Positions 9,755 through 19,650 of a stretch of 64,000 bases of DNA are shown here, one piece after another. Source of the DNA: an uncultured Poribacteria bacterium (lineage in GTDB: Bacteria > Poribacteria > WGA-4E > WGA-3G). The first letter of the stretch is position 1; every line of letters starts with the position of its first letter. Position numbers and translations under genes: made by a program. The notes under the pieces are model-generated. The model ran no database searches. It was not told the origin of the DNA and worked only from the letters and a program-made list of their open reading frames with translations. Where the stretch lies: positions 2,018,630-2,082,629 of the forward strand of contig OX638316.1 in NCBI GenBank assembly GCA_951812525.1, given 5' to 3'.

Positions 9755-10765
9755 TTGGATAAGAAACGGATCACATCTGATGCCTCAGAATCAGGAGACG
9801 CTGTCGAAACGGATACGAAATTGAACAATGCCTCAGCATCCGTACGTACTGCACCCACGGCAGATCGGATAGATTCTGGCTATACTTCCCTCCACGATGC
9901 TGCGCGAGACAATGCTTGTGAAGCTGTAGAGATATTGCTAAAAAATGGTGCTGATGTTAACGCGAACGATCAATACGGGTATCCACCACTGCATTGGTCA
10001 GCATGGCACAATGCGCATGAGGCTGCGACGGTATTGCTAAAGAATGGTGCTGATGTTAACGCCCAAGATTATAGAGGTTTCAGCCCTTTACACTGGGCGG
10101 CATGGAACAATGCACATGAAACAGCGGTGGTGCTATTAGAGAACGGTGCGAATGTTGACACGCAAAACGAAGAAGGCGATACACCCCTGCACTGGGCAGC
10201 GTGGCGCAATGTTTACCAAGCAGAGGCACTATCACTGGAAGATCGTGCCGGGGTCAATCCAAGGGAAAAATCTGGCTTTACCCTCTTACACTGGGCAGCA
10301 TGGCGTAACGCCTATAAAACGGCGCTCTTGTTAATAGAAAACGGTGCCGATGTTAATGCCCGAAATTATAAAGGGTATACACCCTTGCACATCGCCGCTG
10401 AGGACGACGCACATGAGGTGGCAATCGCCTTGATAGATCACGATGCTGATGTTAACGCAACCGATAAAAATGGTAATACCCCTCTCCATGTTGCGGCATC
10501 TTACAATGCGCATGAAACAGCGAAATTTCTCATAAGGGACGGTGCAAATATAAACGCAGTAGGCGAAAACGGTTATACACCGCTGCACATCGCAGCGCAG
10601 GACAATGCACGTCAGACAGTGGCAGTGTTGTTGGAAAATCGAGTCAACCTTAATGCGAAAGATAAAGATGGTCATAGTCCCTTGGACCTTGCTGAACAGA
10701 AAGAGGCACTTGAGGCAGTAAAAATGCTGAATGCTCACCAAGGTAGAAGGCGATGGTTATGGTGA
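9755..10765 (+). CDS. Ankyrin-repeat protein
   Basis: 336 residues starting at TTG with AGGAGA 8 bp upstream (9741-9746). After a charged 40-residue N-terminus come about eight or nine ankyrin repeats to the C-terminus, each with the G(Y/F)TPLHxAAxxNAxExAxxLLxNGADVNA pattern. The repeats are unusually uniform, with a recurrent LHWAAWxNA variant in repeats 2 to 5, so internal duplication was recent. No signal peptide or enzyme domain is seen. Ankyrin proteins bind other proteins; such eukaryote-like repeats are enriched in sponge symbionts and are often proposed to act on the host, but nothing here shows export. Confidence 0.9.
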   Translation: MDKKRITSDASESGDAVETDTKLNNASASVRTAPTADRIDSGYTSLHDAARDNACEAVEILLKNGADVNANDQYGYPPLHWSAWHNAHEAATVLLKNGADVNAQDYRGFSPLHWAAWNNAHETAVVLLENGANVDTQNEEGDTPLHWAAWRNVYQAEALSLEDRAGVNPREKSGFTLLHWAAWRNAYKTALLLIENGADVNARNYKGYTPLHIAAEDDAHEVAIALIDHDADVNATDKNGNTPLHVAASYNAHETAKFLIRDGANINAVGENGYTPLHIAAQDNARQTVAVLLENRVNLNAKDKDGHSPLDLAEQKEALEAVKMLNAHQGRRRWLW

Positions 10766-10977
10766 TTGCATTTTACCCCAACCCCACGGTTTTCCCAAAA
10801 TCTTAAAACCACATTGCTGTAGATGTTATGGGCAGGACATAAAACCAGTATCTACGCCAAAGTGTCGTGTGTCCTGTTCCCAATCCTAAAATAAATATTG
10901 ATTGTCTCTAATGTATGCCTTTCACTTTTGGTACAGACAACAATATTTCTTGCCCAAAAAGCTTTAACCGGAAGTCA

Positions 10978-13296
10978 ATGACAAACACAACTGCAAATAA
11001 TCTTATTTTATGGTATCAAAAACCGGCTGAAGAATGGACAGACGCCTTGCCGCTCGGAAACGGACGACTCGGTGCAATGGTATTCGGCGGTGTGGAACGG
11101 GAACGTATCCAGCTTAATGAAGAAACCCTTTGGGACGGTGGTCCTCGCAATTCCAACAATCCAAAGGCTTTACAAGCACTCCCTAAAGTCCAGCAGCTGC
11201 TTTTCGATAATCAAAACGAAGAAGCCACGCAGCTTGCCAGCGAAACCATGCATGGGATACCCGAACGCATCAAATCCTATCAATCTGTGGGCGATCTATT
11301 TCTGGAATTTCCACACGGTAATCGTGTTACAGAGTATCGCCGAGAACTTGATCTGGATACGGCTGTCGCAAAGACAACCTATCGCTCTAACGATGTCTGT
11401 TTTACAAGAGAGGTCTTCGCAACAGCGGTAGACAACCTCATTGTGATTCGGATTGAATGTGACACGCCGGGGCAGCTTGCTTTCGACGCAACAATGACGC
11501 GGGAACAGGATGCTGCTGTTGAAACTATCGCCGACAATCTTCTACGACTTAACGGACAGTCCGGCGATGACGGTATCCTGAAATTTTCAGCATACTTACA
11601 GGCACAGGTTGAAGGAGGAACAGTCCAATCAGAAGGCGATAGGCTCTCTGTGCGCGATGCCAATGTTGCAACGCTTTTTCTCGCTGCGGCGACAAGTTAC
11701 ATAAATCAGAACGATGCAAGCGGAGATCCACACACGCTTTGCGAGGATTATCTCACAGGTATTGAGGAAAAATCTTATGCATCAATTCTGAAAGCTCACG
11801 TCGCTGATCATCAATCGCTCTTTCAACGCGTAAATCTAAATCTCGGCTCTACTGATGCTGAAGACCTACCAACCGATGCGCGTTTAACAGCAGTCAAGGA
11901 TGGCGCGTCAGATCCAGGGCTTGTTGTGCTTTACTTCCAGTATGGACGTTATCTGCTCATGGGAAGTTCGCGACCCGGATGTCTACCTGCAAATCTGCAA
12001 GGCGTTTGGAACGAACACATGGATGCACCTTGGAACAGCGATTACCATACCAATATCAATCTCCAAATGAACTATTGGATCCCCGAAATCTGCAATCTCC
12101 CAGAGTGCCACATGCCGTTATTTGATTACATGGACACACTCGTTGAACCGGGGAGCCAGACGGCGAAAGTCCATTATGGTGCTGACGGATGGGTTGTCCA
12201 CCACGTCTCCGATATATGGGGTTTCACAACACCTGCCGACGGGGTCTGGGGTATCTGGCCCATGGGCGCAGCATGGCTGTGTGAGCATCTATGGGAACAC
12301 TATCTTTTCGGCGGTGATCTGGAATTCCTTAGAAAACAGGCGTATCCGTTGATGAGTGGTGCAGCACGTTTTATCCTTGATTTCCTCGTTGAGGCACCGG
12401 AAGACACACCTTTTGCTGGTAAACTCGTGACGAACCCGTCACACTCACCCGAAAATAGTTTTCTGAAACCCGACGGCACCCGTTCGCTCTTTACCTACGC
12501 TGCGACAATGGACTTGGAAATTATCCACGAACTTTTCACTAACACCATTGCCTGCATCGACCTCCTCGGAGAAGATGCCGCATTCCGCGCTGAGTTGATT
12601 TCTGCCTTGGAACGCCTCGCGCCGCTTCAGATTAGTGAGAAGACCGGACGGCTCCAAGAGTGGGTGTTCGACTACGACGAACCGGAACCCGGACATCGCC
12701 ACATGTCGCATCTTTACGCCCTCCATCCAAGCTGCCAGATTACGCTGCACGGCACGCCAGAGTTGGCAGCGGCAGCAAAGAAATCGTTAGAGTATCGATT
12801 GGCGCACGGCGGTGGACATACAGGGTGGAGTCGTGCATGGCTCGTCAGTTTCTGGGCGCGGCTTGAGGCTGCCGAAGAGGCGTACGACCATCTCCAAGCA
12901 CTTCTCGCGAAATGTACCTTGACGAACCTATTTGACACGCACCCTCCGTTCCAGATTGACGGCAATTTTGGAGGAACAGCCGGTATTGCCGAGATGCTAC
13001 TACAGAGTCATGCAGATGAGATTCACCTACTGCCTGCGCTACCCAAGGCGTGGAGCACTGGAAGCGTCAAAGGATTGCGCGCTCGCGGTGGGTTTGGGGT
13101 GGAGATGGCGTGGGAAAATGGACAACTTACCGAAGCGAGCATTCACGCTTCGCTCGGTCAAGACTGCACTCTCCGAACGGCGGCAGCTATCTCGGTGACG
13201 TGTGGTGGTGTATCGGTTGAAACCGTGCAGTCGGATTCGATTGTAACATTTGGAACCGAGGCAGGGAAAACGTACACCGTCTCAGTCTCTACCTAA
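10978..13296 (+). CDS. Glycoside hydrolase family 95 (alpha-L-fucosidase-type)
   Basis: 772 residues from the ATG at 10978; an upstream in-frame ATG at 10915 would add 21 residues with no clear signal peptide. The N-terminal domain ([28 protein letters not shown]) and the (alpha/alpha)6 barrel match GH95 over the full length. Residues matching the catalytic set of the Bifidobacterium 1,2-alpha-L-fucosidase are visible: the two Asn in [14 protein letters not shown], Glu in RLQEWVFDY, and Asp in FQIDGNFGG. It should remove terminal fucose (or, for some relatives, L-galactose) from glycans by inversion. No signal peptide is obvious, so it may act inside the cell. It converges on the methyltransferase gene with only 6 bp between stops. 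Confidence 0.92.
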   Translation: MTNTTANNLILWYQKPAEEWTDALPLGNGRLGAMVFGGVERERIQLNEETLWDGGPRNSNNPKALQALPKVQQLLFDNQNEEATQLASETMHGIPERIKSYQSVGDLFLEFPHGNRVTEYRRELDLDTAVAKTTYRSNDVCFTREVFATAVDNLIVIRIECDTPGQLAFDATMTREQDAAVETIADNLLRLNGQSGDDGILKFSAYLQAQVEGGTVQSEGDRLSVRDANVATLFLAAATSYINQNDASGDPHTLCEDYLTGIEEKSYASILKAHVADHQSLFQRVNLNLGSTDAEDLPTDARLTAVKDGASDPGLVVLYFQYGRYLLMGSSRPGCLPANLQGVWNEHMDAPWNSDYHTNINLQMNYWIPEICNLPECHMPLFDYMDTLVEPGSQTAKVHYGADGWVVHHVSDIWGFTTPADGVWGIWPMGAAWLCEHLWEHYLFGGDLEFLRKQAYPLMSGAARFILDFLVEAPEDTPFAGKLVTNPSHSPENSFLKPDGTRSLFTYAATMDLEIIHELFTNTIACIDLLGEDAAFRAELISALERLAPLQISEKTGRLQEWVFDYDEPEPGHRHMSHLYALHPSCQITLHGTPELAAAAKKSLEYRLAHGGGHTGWSRAWLVSFWARLEAAEEAYDHLQALLAKCTLTNLFDTHPPFQIDGNFGGTAGIAEMLLQSHADEIHLLPALPKAWSTGSVKGLRARGGFGVEMAWENGQLTEASIHASLGQDCTLRTAAAISVTCGGVSVETVQSDSIVTFGTEAGKTYTVSVST

Positions 13297-13302
13297 GTCT
13301 GC

Positions 13303-14226
13303 TTATACCGGCAACCGAGTCTGATCGGCATACGCTTTGATCCGTTCGGTTGCCAGTTCGATATATTTCTCTTCAATATCGTAGCCGATATAGTGCCTCC
13401 CCGCTTTCAAGGCACTCAAGCAGGTTGTGCCGCTCCCACAGAACGGATCCAGGACGACATCCCCGACGAAGGTATAGAGTTGAATGAGCCGATGTGGAAG
13501 CTCCTCAGGAAACGGGGCAGGATGTCCAATGCGTTTAGCGGAGACGGACGGGAAGGTCCAGACGCTTTTTGTCCACGCTAAGAAGTCCTCTTTGCAGATT
13601 GAATTTTCTTTTCCATCGCGCTTCCGAGAGAAGGAGTCTTTGGAGAAAACGAGGATGTATTCATGAACATCCCTCAACACTGGATTCGCTGCGGATTGCC
13701 AGCTCCCCCACGCAGTTGAGGATCCCGCACTTGAACCTTTGTCCCAAATGATTTCACCCCGCATGTGGTAACCTATCGCCAACATATCTTCTATGATGTA
13801 ACTGTGCAACGGAATATACGGTTTCCTGCCTAAGTTGGCGATGTTAATACACGCTCTGCCACCGGTAACCAATTTTTTGTAGGTTTCAGCTAACACAGCA
13901 TAGAGGAGATCCCTGTATTCTGCAAGCGACAGATCGTCATCGTATTCCTTTTTGGCGTTGTACGGCGGTGATGTTACCATCAGATGGACACTGGCATCGG
14001 GAATTGCGGACATATCCGCGCTGGAGGCACAGTGGAGTCGATTGAGGTTTTCGGAGGGTATAGGATTTTCTGTCCATGTTTCGGGTTCAGGCAGCTGCTG
14101 ATCGGTGTAGAGCTTGCTCCCGTAAAATTTGCTCGCATCGTGATTGATTCTTCCGGTTGTTCCGAATGCACTGGTTTGGGTCCCCTGCCTTTGAGTTTCC
14201 GAGTTCGTTTTACTCATATTTCCCAT
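13303..14226 (-). CDS. Site-specific DNA methyltransferase (beta class, N4-cytosine/N6-adenine)
   Basis: 307 residues. Catalytic motif IV TSPPYN is near residue 84, and the AdoMet-binding motif DPFCGSGTTCLSA is near 265, i.e. order IV then I, which is the beta class of amino-methyltransferases. The region GEIIWDKGSSAGSSTAWGSW with a serine-rich insert is common in N4-cytosine or N6-adenine enzymes of this type. No restriction endonuclease gene is adjacent, so it is probably an orphan methylase. A start 9 bp downstream (14217) is equally possible. Confidence 0.9.
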   Translation of the reverse strand: MGNMSKTNSETQRQGTQTSAFGTTGRINHDASKFYGSKLYTDQQLPEPETWTENPIPSENLNRLHCASSADMSAIPDASVHLMVTSPPYNAKKEYDDDLSLAEYRDLLYAVLAETYKKLVTGGRACINIANLGRKPYIPLHSYIIEDMLAIGYHMRGEIIWDKGSSAGSSTAWGSWQSAANPVLRDVHEYILVFSKDSFSRKRDGKENSICKEDFLAWTKSVWTFPSVSAKRIGHPAPFPEELPHRLIQLYTFVGDVVLDPFCGSGTTCLSALKAGRHYIGYDIEEKYIELATERIKAYADQTRLPV

Positions 14227-14322
14227 TGAGATTAGTTGAGGTGAAATCTGGAACTATCGTGAAACATAAAAGGAGACTCATACGCCAGTACTTCCAATTA
14301 TGCTTCACTGTTCTTTTGTGTG

Positions 14323-14712
14323 CTATTTGGATGCTTTACCGCCAATCACAACAAGGAATGCACTATCTTCGCTGGCATAGACACTGTGTAGGATGTCACC
14401 AGTGAAGGTAACGCCGTCACCGGGTTCCATCGTTATTTTATCAGCACTTGTTGTAAATATGATGCTTCCGCTCAGTGTCATGACTGTAGCGGCAGCGGGG
14501 GCTGGGTGCTCCTCAAGCGCAGATCCTGATTTCAGAGCGACCAGAACAATAGTCAATTCATCCCCGCGGGCAAGTGTCAGTGAGGCGCGACCTGACGTAG
14601 CGGATGTGGCTTCTTCCATGAGGTTTTCAGCCATTGCCATATATGGAAACGCTTTAGTTAATGGTGTATTCAGATCCACAGGTCTGTAGGGTCTTTCAAA
14701 TGATGTATTCAT
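14323..14712 (-). CDS. Small cupin-domain protein
   Basis: 129 residues from the ATG at 14712, which has AAGGAA 5 bp upstream; a longer frame reaching 14760 overlaps the acetyltransferase gene and lacks a site. It is a single cupin barrel (residues about 50-125): LKSGSALEEHPAPAAATVMTL with one metal-type His, then MEPGDGVTFTGDILHSV. Ligand unknown. The stop of the upstream acetyltransferase gene is 16 bp away, so the two are co-transcribed. Confidence 0.75.
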   Translation of the reverse strand: MNTSFERPYRPVDLNTPLTKAFPYMAMAENLMEEATSATSGRASLTLARGDELTIVLVALKSGSALEEHPAPAAATVMTLSGSIIFTTSADKITMEPGDGVTFTGDILHSVYASEDSAFLVVIGGKASK

Positions 14713-14728
14713 TGATTTCCTTATTTTC

Positions 14729-15946
14729 TCAATACTGGTCTGGAGACCAGAAAATGACATCGCGTTTGGGAAAGAGAGTGGCTAAAAACGCTGAAATCTC
14801 TGGCGATACTGAAGCCTCAGAGCTGATCTGCTCCCACCCTATTTCACCGAACAGGAGTTGCCAGAAATCTGCTTCCGACAGGTCTATTCTGGAGTCAGTC
14901 GCATTGCTATCTTCAGGAACAATTTGCAGTGTGCCGTCGGCATTGTGCCGCAGTACAGTTTCTTGGCTATTGATAGCAGGCAGTTTGACGGCGAGCGGTG
15001 GAAACGTCTCTTCGGCATTCGCAATTCGCGATTCCCACTGAACAATGAGGCGACGCAAAAACACAGATGGGCTGACAGCATAGAGCATCATCCCTGTGTA
15101 TTCTGTTCGGGTTACCGAACTGTTACACCTCGCTATTAGGCATTCCGCAAACGGGTGTTGAGATGGAAGTCTGCCCCCTATTTCTTTGATTCCTTCTGCT
15201 TCACAGACTCGCAAAAAATGGGATACAAGCGCGTCCAAGACCGTCGGATTATCGGGTACGTATCCCACTTCACGCATCTCCACACGCTTTCCATCTATTT
15301 CGTAGTTAAGATATCCTTCAATGCGTTCATCTTGGCGTGCGACAACGGTTGGCAAAACACCGCGAATCCGTGAAGGTGCCATGTCCCAGTAGGCGCGCGT
15401 CCGCGTAATAGCTCCGCTCTGCTGGGCATTGGTAATGTCATATAGTCGGGACACGGCATCTAAATCCGATTCTGGATTAAAATCGCTTACTTGCCATTTC
15501 GATGAATCTGCTACATCTGTTGCCGAGTTGTACGCCGCATTGAAGCCGTGTAGCGGCAAAGAGGTCCACCCCAATCGATGGTAAAATGCCGCTGGGATGA
15601 TAGTAAACAGTACGCCGAGATCACAGCCTGTTGTCCGTAAATAGTCGATTGTATCTCGCATGAGGGCAGAGGCGTATCCGACACCACGGTAGTTTGGATG
15701 TGTGCAAACACCGCCGATGCCACCGGTTGTTACGAGAGATGATCCGACCCGTATCCGTCGTTCCCAGACGCGCAGGGTTGAAATAACCCTGTCGTTTACG
15801 ACAACAACGCGGGTCTGTGGGAGTCTGTAACTGCTATCCCCTTTTACATACTGCCAATAGCGTTCATGTCCATCCGGGTTAAACGCCAGGCAGCTAAGTT
15901 CAACGACCTGCTCTAACTCTGATTCACGCGCCCCTCTGATTTCCAT
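14729..15946 (-). CDS. Eis-like GNAT acetyltransferase
   Basis: 405 residues. The N-terminal 130 residues are a GNAT fold with the acetyl-CoA loop in GVCTHPNYRGVGYASALM, followed by FYHRLGW, then a second GNAT-like half and an SCP2-like C-terminal region, as in the Eis/YokD-type family of about 400 residues that acetylate amines on antibiotics or proteins. Substrate cannot be predicted. It is followed by the cupin gene and preceded by the dehydrogenase gene on the same strand. Confidence 0.85.
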   Translation of the reverse strand: MEIRGARESELEQVVELSCLAFNPDGHERYWQYVKGDSSYRLPQTRVVVVNDRVISTLRVWERRIRVGSSLVTTGGIGGVCTHPNYRGVGYASALMRDTIDYLRTTGCDLGVLFTIIPAAFYHRLGWTSLPLHGFNAAYNSATDVADSSKWQVSDFNPESDLDAVSRLYDITNAQQSGAITRTRAYWDMAPSRIRGVLPTVVARQDERIEGYLNYEIDGKRVEMREVGYVPDNPTVLDALVSHFLRVCEAEGIKEIGGRLPSQHPFAECLIARCNSSVTRTEYTGMMLYAVSPSVFLRRLIVQWESRIANAEETFPPLAVKLPAINSQETVLRHNADGTLQIVPEDSNATDSRIDLSEADFWQLLFGEIGWEQISSEASVSPEISAFLATLFPKRDVIFWSPDQY

Positions 15947-16003
15947 TGTCTATCCTAATTTCAAAAGATGTTATGCAAGCTTCCGATACCTTGTACAACG
16001 CAA

Positions 16004-17053
16004 TTACTGCATCGTAAAGACTACACCTAACGCCTCATTCGGCGTTTGGATTAATTTTTCACATCCTTCAGGTGCTTGATCTATCGGGATCATGTCTGTA
16101 ATCACCGGTCTCACCTGAACTTTGCCTTCTGATATCAGTCGGAGCGATAATTCCAAGTTGCGTTGTGTGGGCCACGGGACAAACACCGGTGGGTAATCCG
16201 CACCGTGTTCATAATCCTCATCGTGGTAGCCGGGTCCAGTTCTCGCTGCACTAATAACATCCACATTACCGAGACCTGCTGCGAAGCCGTGCGTAATGTT
16301 CGCACCGCCGACAATGACAATCCGTCCGAATTTGTGTGTGTCGGGTGCAGTTTTTAGCATGGCGCGAATCTGCTGAAACGCGCTCGTTGCGTCACCACCG
16401 AAGGCAATGATGCCACAGTCCATGCCGTAGCCGTTGGTAAATTCATTGGCAATGGGAATCGGATCCGTTTCCGAGACATTTATCGCTTGAAGTATACCCG
16501 CTTTTTCAGCGATACCTACCCGCAACGGCAGTCTATCCACGCCCATAACATAAGCCCCAGCAGCTTTGGCTATCTGACATGCAAACTGTCCGACGATGCC
16601 GAGTCCAGCGACGACGACGTTCTCGCCGATACGGATGCGTCCACGCTGCACGGCGTGCAATGCCGTTGCTACAAGGTGATTAGCCGCTGCTTCCTCATCG
16701 CTGACATTATCTGGAATCCTGGCACATAAGTTATGCGGAACACAGGTATACGTAGCGTGGAGCGCATAACCACCGCCCATACCCGACACCCTATCGCCGA
16801 TTTCAAATTCGTCGCAATCGCCTTCTTTGCCGATGACAACGCCAGCGTTTTGATAGCCAAAAGGACGTTGCCGCGCTTCAGAACCCGGATGCTCGCGTCG
16901 CCGTTTTACGCCACCGAGTTCCGAACCAGGACTTATCATAGAGGCGTGAACTTCGATTAAAAGTTGCCCAGGTTTCGGCGCAGGTGTCTCCTGTTCTTCC
17001 GTCCAAATACGTCCTGCTTCGTTCATCATCAGAACTTTTCTCGTTTCACTCAT
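16004..17053 (-). CDS. MDR-family (zinc-less) alcohol dehydrogenase-like oxidoreductase
   Basis: 349 residues. The GroES-like N-terminal half (VHASMISPGSELGG, FGYQNAGVVIG) and the Rossmann half with VVAGLGIVGQFACQIAK (GxGxxG) are clear. The usual catalytic cysteine and structural four-cysteine zinc lobe are absent, so it is probably a zinc-independent member acting on a sugar or polyol derivative. It follows the PhyH gene by 18 bp with an AAAGGA site. A link to the dehydratase and dioxygenase upstream is suggested by the operon. Confidence 0.85.
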   Translation of the reverse strand: MSETRKVLMMNEAGRIWTEEQETPAPKPGQLLIEVHASMISPGSELGGVKRRREHPGSEARQRPFGYQNAGVVIGKEGDCDEFEIGDRVSGMGGGYALHATYTCVPHNLCARIPDNVSDEEAAANHLVATALHAVQRGRIRIGENVVVAGLGIVGQFACQIAKAAGAYVMGVDRLPLRVGIAEKAGILQAINVSETDPIPIANEFTNGYGMDCGIIAFGGDATSAFQQIRAMLKTAPDTHKFGRIVIVGGANITHGFAAGLGNVDVISAARTGPGYHDEDYEHGADYPPVFVPWPTQRNLELSLRLISEGKVQVRPVITDMIPIDQAPEGCEKLIQTPNEALGVVFTMQ

Positions 17054-17071
17054 AAATAGTCCTTTCTGGTT

Positions 17072-18046
17072 TTATTTTCGGTTATTTCTGTAAGGCTCCA
17101 AATCAATCCCCGGATATGCCTGCTCAAGACGAGCGAGAGTTTCCGGTGTATAGTATGCATCCCCAGGAGCGGGCCAGCCTAAAACGCGGCGCACAGCAGG
17201 AGTCGTTTGCGCCACAAATTTCATATACTGTGGGGTACTCCATCCTGGCACCGGTCGTGTTGTTTTGCACCAATCGGCGTTATCCGCACGATGAAAGTGA
17301 TAGCCCATCCATACCCGTTGTCTACTTTTGTTCTGAAAAGGTTGCGCGGCGTGAACTAAGTAACTTGAGCGGAATGCTACGCTTCCAGCTTTCGCCGTAA
17401 GCGGAACCGGATCTCCAAGCTCTTTAAATTCACGTAAGTCAGGAATACCCATTCCACCTGCTCTTCCGGGATACTTTGCCCATATTTTATCCAACTGGCT
17501 CTGTGAACCTGGGCAGACGAGCATCGGCGCACCGTCCAATTCGATGTCGTGTAGGAAGATCGCAGACAAAATATATCCATAACGTTGCCAATCTGGATGT
17601 GGCGGCAAAGCCGAGTTTGTTGCATTGTCGATGTGGTAACCCTGCCATGGATGTTCACTATGGCGGCTGTCGGTAAGCCCCTCTCGGAGGAAAATCTGTC
17701 CGTAGCCGAGGCGAATTTCTTCTGTGTCTAACAACTGCTGCGCAATTCTCAAATATGTCTCATTTTCAAGCAGCTTATCCACCGCTTCCAGACCTGTCGG
17801 AAAATGCAGTGCCTTTCCGAAGGGACCCGCGAGCCGTTGCATATCGCTGTTCTTCTCATAGGCACTTTTCAGGGCATCTGGCTGCGCGTCCCATTTGGCG
17901 CGATATTCGGCGTAAGTCAACCCATCGTAAGCGTTCCCTTCGACTGCTTCCAAAGCGGGCACAAACGTTTCCGGTGAAAACACGTTGGGCACCACGATTA
18001 TTCCGCTCTGTTTCCATGCTGTTAGTTGTTCTGTTGTCAGCTGCAT
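17072..18046 (-). CDS. Phytanoyl-CoA dioxygenase (PhyH) family protein
   Basis: 324 residues starting at the ATG at 18046, chosen because CGGAGGT lies 7 bp upstream; the longer frame lacks a site. The Fe(II)/2-oxoglutarate oxygenase facial triad is visible as HID (in WQGYHIDNATNS) and a distal His (SYLVHAAQPF), with an Arg in RQRVWMGYHF. It hydroxylates or otherwise oxidises an unknown small molecule using 2-oxoglutarate and O2. The ribosome site overlaps the stop of the RmlB-like gene (5 bp between genes), so the two are tightly coupled. One of three PhyH proteins in the window, all mutually diverged. Confidence 0.88.
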   Translation of the reverse strand: MQLTTEQLTAWKQSGIIVVPNVFSPETFVPALEAVEGNAYDGLTYAEYRAKWDAQPDALKSAYEKNSDMQRLAGPFGKALHFPTGLEAVDKLLENETYLRIAQQLLDTEEIRLGYGQIFLREGLTDSRHSEHPWQGYHIDNATNSALPPHPDWQRYGYILSAIFLHDIELDGAPMLVCPGSQSQLDKIWAKYPGRAGGMGIPDLREFKELGDPVPLTAKAGSVAFRSSYLVHAAQPFQNKSRQRVWMGYHFHRADNADWCKTTRPVPGWSTPQYMKFVAQTTPAVRRVLGWPAPGDAYYTPETLARLEQAYPGIDLEPYRNNRK

Positions 18047-18051
18047 TGGAT

Positions 18052-19089
18052 TTACCTCCGTGTGAACGTTTCCCATTTATCCTCTTGAACGACTTCATCA
18101 TCTACTTTCTGTTGGATCGTTTGCCACCATTCCCGATTTTCTACGTACCACCGAATCGTCTCGCGCATTCCCTCTTCAAACGGAATCTGCGGTTCCCATC
18201 CAACTTCCTGGGTAATCTTCTGTGAGTCCAACAGATACCGGCAATCGTGTCCCGGACGGTCGGGAACATAAGTTTTTAACGCCTGCGGTTTGTCAAGAGC
18301 GTCTAAAATGAAATCGCTGATTTCTTCAATGCTTTTCTCCACGCCACTCCCGACATTGTAAGTCTCACCAATTTTGCCGCGCTCGATAACTCCTGCTATT
18401 GCTCGGCAGTGGTCTTCGACATGCAGCCACTCCCGTCGGTTATGACTACTTTGATAGAGCGTTAGAGGCAAATTTTGGATCGCATTCGTTGTGAACAACG
18501 GAATGAGTTTCTCTGGATATTGATATGGACCGTAATTGTTAGCACAATTGGAGATAGTAATCGGCATGCCGAAACTGTGGAAGTAAGCGTTCACGAGATG
18601 GTCGGCTGCTGCTTTGGACGCGTTGTAGGGGGTCTGTGGTCGGTACGGCGCACTTTCACTAAACGTATCGGGTGAATCTAAAGGGAGTTCACCGTAGACC
18701 TCACACGTGGAGATATGGTGGAACCGTTCCACGCCGGACTTTCGAGCAGCATCCAGTAATACCTGTGTGCCCATCACATTGGTCTCGAAGAAACGTCTCG
18801 GATGTAAAATTGCACGGCTGTTGTGCGACTCGGCAGCGAAATTGACAATCACATCTGGGTGCTCTGTTTTCAGAATGTCTTCTACAAATGCGGAATCCAG
18901 AATGTCGCCGTGGGCAAACTTGTAACGCTTCGGGTAATAAGTTTCCGCTATATCGGTCAGATTAGAGAGATCTCCAGCATACGTCAGCCGGTCAAGGTTG
19001 ATGACGGCATCGTTCGAGTAGTGCCGCAGCCAATATCGGATGAAGTTGGTGCCGATAAATCCAGCACCACCCGTAACCAGTAATTTCAC
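18052..19089 (-). CDS. rfbB: RmlB-like NDP-sugar 4,6-dehydratase (variant active site)
   Basis: 345 residues, extended SDR family, closest in pattern to dTDP-glucose 4,6-dehydratase. The NAD motif TGGAGFIGTNF starts at residue 6, and YNASK (Y155, K159) gives the catalytic Tyr/Lys. NREWLHVEDHC and ANNYGPYQYPEKLIPLF are RmlB-like. However, the dehydration triad Thr-Asp-Glu reads Thr128-Cys129-Glu130 (ISTCEVYGEL), and the usual AESHVDRS reads AESHNSRA. It may be a distinct subfamily that still dehydrates, or an epimerase/decarboxylase. First gene of an operon with PhyH and MDR genes; a promoter lies about 130 bp upstream. Confidence 0.78.
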   Translation of the reverse strand: MKLLVTGGAGFIGTNFIRYWLRHYSNDAVINLDRLTYAGDLSNLTDIAETYYPKRYKFAHGDILDSAFVEDILKTEHPDVIVNFAAESHNSRAILHPRRFFETNVMGTQVLLDAARKSGVERFHHISTCEVYGELPLDSPDTFSESAPYRPQTPYNASKAAADHLVNAYFHSFGMPITISNCANNYGPYQYPEKLIPLFTTNAIQNLPLTLYQSSHNRREWLHVEDHCRAIAGVIERGKIGETYNVGSGVEKSIEEISDFILDALDKPQALKTYVPDRPGHDCRYLLDSQKITQEVGWEPQIPFEEGMRETIRWYVENREWWQTIQQKVDDEVVQEDKWETFTRR

Positions 19090-19219
19090 TGCCAGTTCCC
19101 TTCCAAGAGATCGGATATTATCGTTTGGTCTGAATGTATTTCTTCGGTTGCCATAGCGTTGTCCTTAGGTGTTTCGATTTGCTGTTTATGTCTTTCTATT
19201 TTTTTAATTAAACAACTAT

Positions 19220-19249
19220 ATCTTATCAGAAATCGGCGAGGTCTGTCAA
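19220..19249 (-). promoter_or_regulatory. Sigma70-like promoter for the RmlB-like operon
   Basis: On the minus strand TTGACA (19249-19244) is followed after 18 bp by TAAGAT (19225-19220), preceded by TGA (extended -10). Confidence 0.6.
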
Positions 19250-19457
19250 CGTAAATTCATTCAGTTTTCGGGTCTACTGCCCTTTTTACCTCCAGACTCG
19301 GTAGGCACGGTTTTGCGGCGTACTCGACCAAATGCGACCTGCATTCCCAACCGTGCCGGAACTGAGGAAAAGGTTCCGAACCGTATAAATTCTTAAAACT
19401 ATGGTAAAACCTAGAAATAAATGGACATCTTTGTAGCATAAACTTTTAGTTTGTGCC

Positions 19458-19488
19458 AGTGTGAATGCTCATTAGTGGCATTCACACT
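19458..19488. repeat. Perfect stem-loop between divergent genes
   Basis: AGTGTGAATGC (19458-19468) and GCATTCACACT (19478-19488) pair over 11 bp around a 9-base loop. No T-run follows on the plus strand. It could be an operator, a terminator for minus-strand read-through or part of a leader. Confidence 0.6.
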
Positions 19489-19553
19489 GTTTAAGAGTGT
19501 CCAATTAATTCTAATATCTACCATAAATGACCCTATGAGAAAATTAAACATCG

Positions 19554-19582
19554 TTGACAAATAATAACAAAACTTGTAAAAT
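19554..19582 (+). promoter_or_regulatory. Sigma70-like promoter for aldo/keto reductase
   Basis: TTGACA (19554-19559), 17 bp, TAAAAT (19577-19582). The start codon is 69 bp downstream. Confidence 0.65.
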
Positions 19583-19650
19583 AGTGAATAAATCCAGATC
19601 ACAAGTAAGATTTCTATAACGCAGGATCCGTGCCTTGTAAGGAAAAAATA

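Larger units (their letters stand above)
19090..19650. other. Divergent intergenic region, 561 bp, no gene
   Basis: No supported ORF. It holds the minus-strand promoter of the RmlB-like operon, a pair of 9-bp inverted arms (GGCACGGTT 19303-19311 and AACCGTGCC 19348-19356, 36 bp apart) resembling the palindromic elements found elsewhere in the window, a strong 11-bp stem-loop at 19458-19488, and the plus-strand promoter of the aldo/keto reductase gene. Confidence 0.6.

Noticed and set aside
17755-18225. 156-codon plus-strand frame
   Set aside because: It is antisense to the PhyH and RmlB-like genes, whose motifs are clear.
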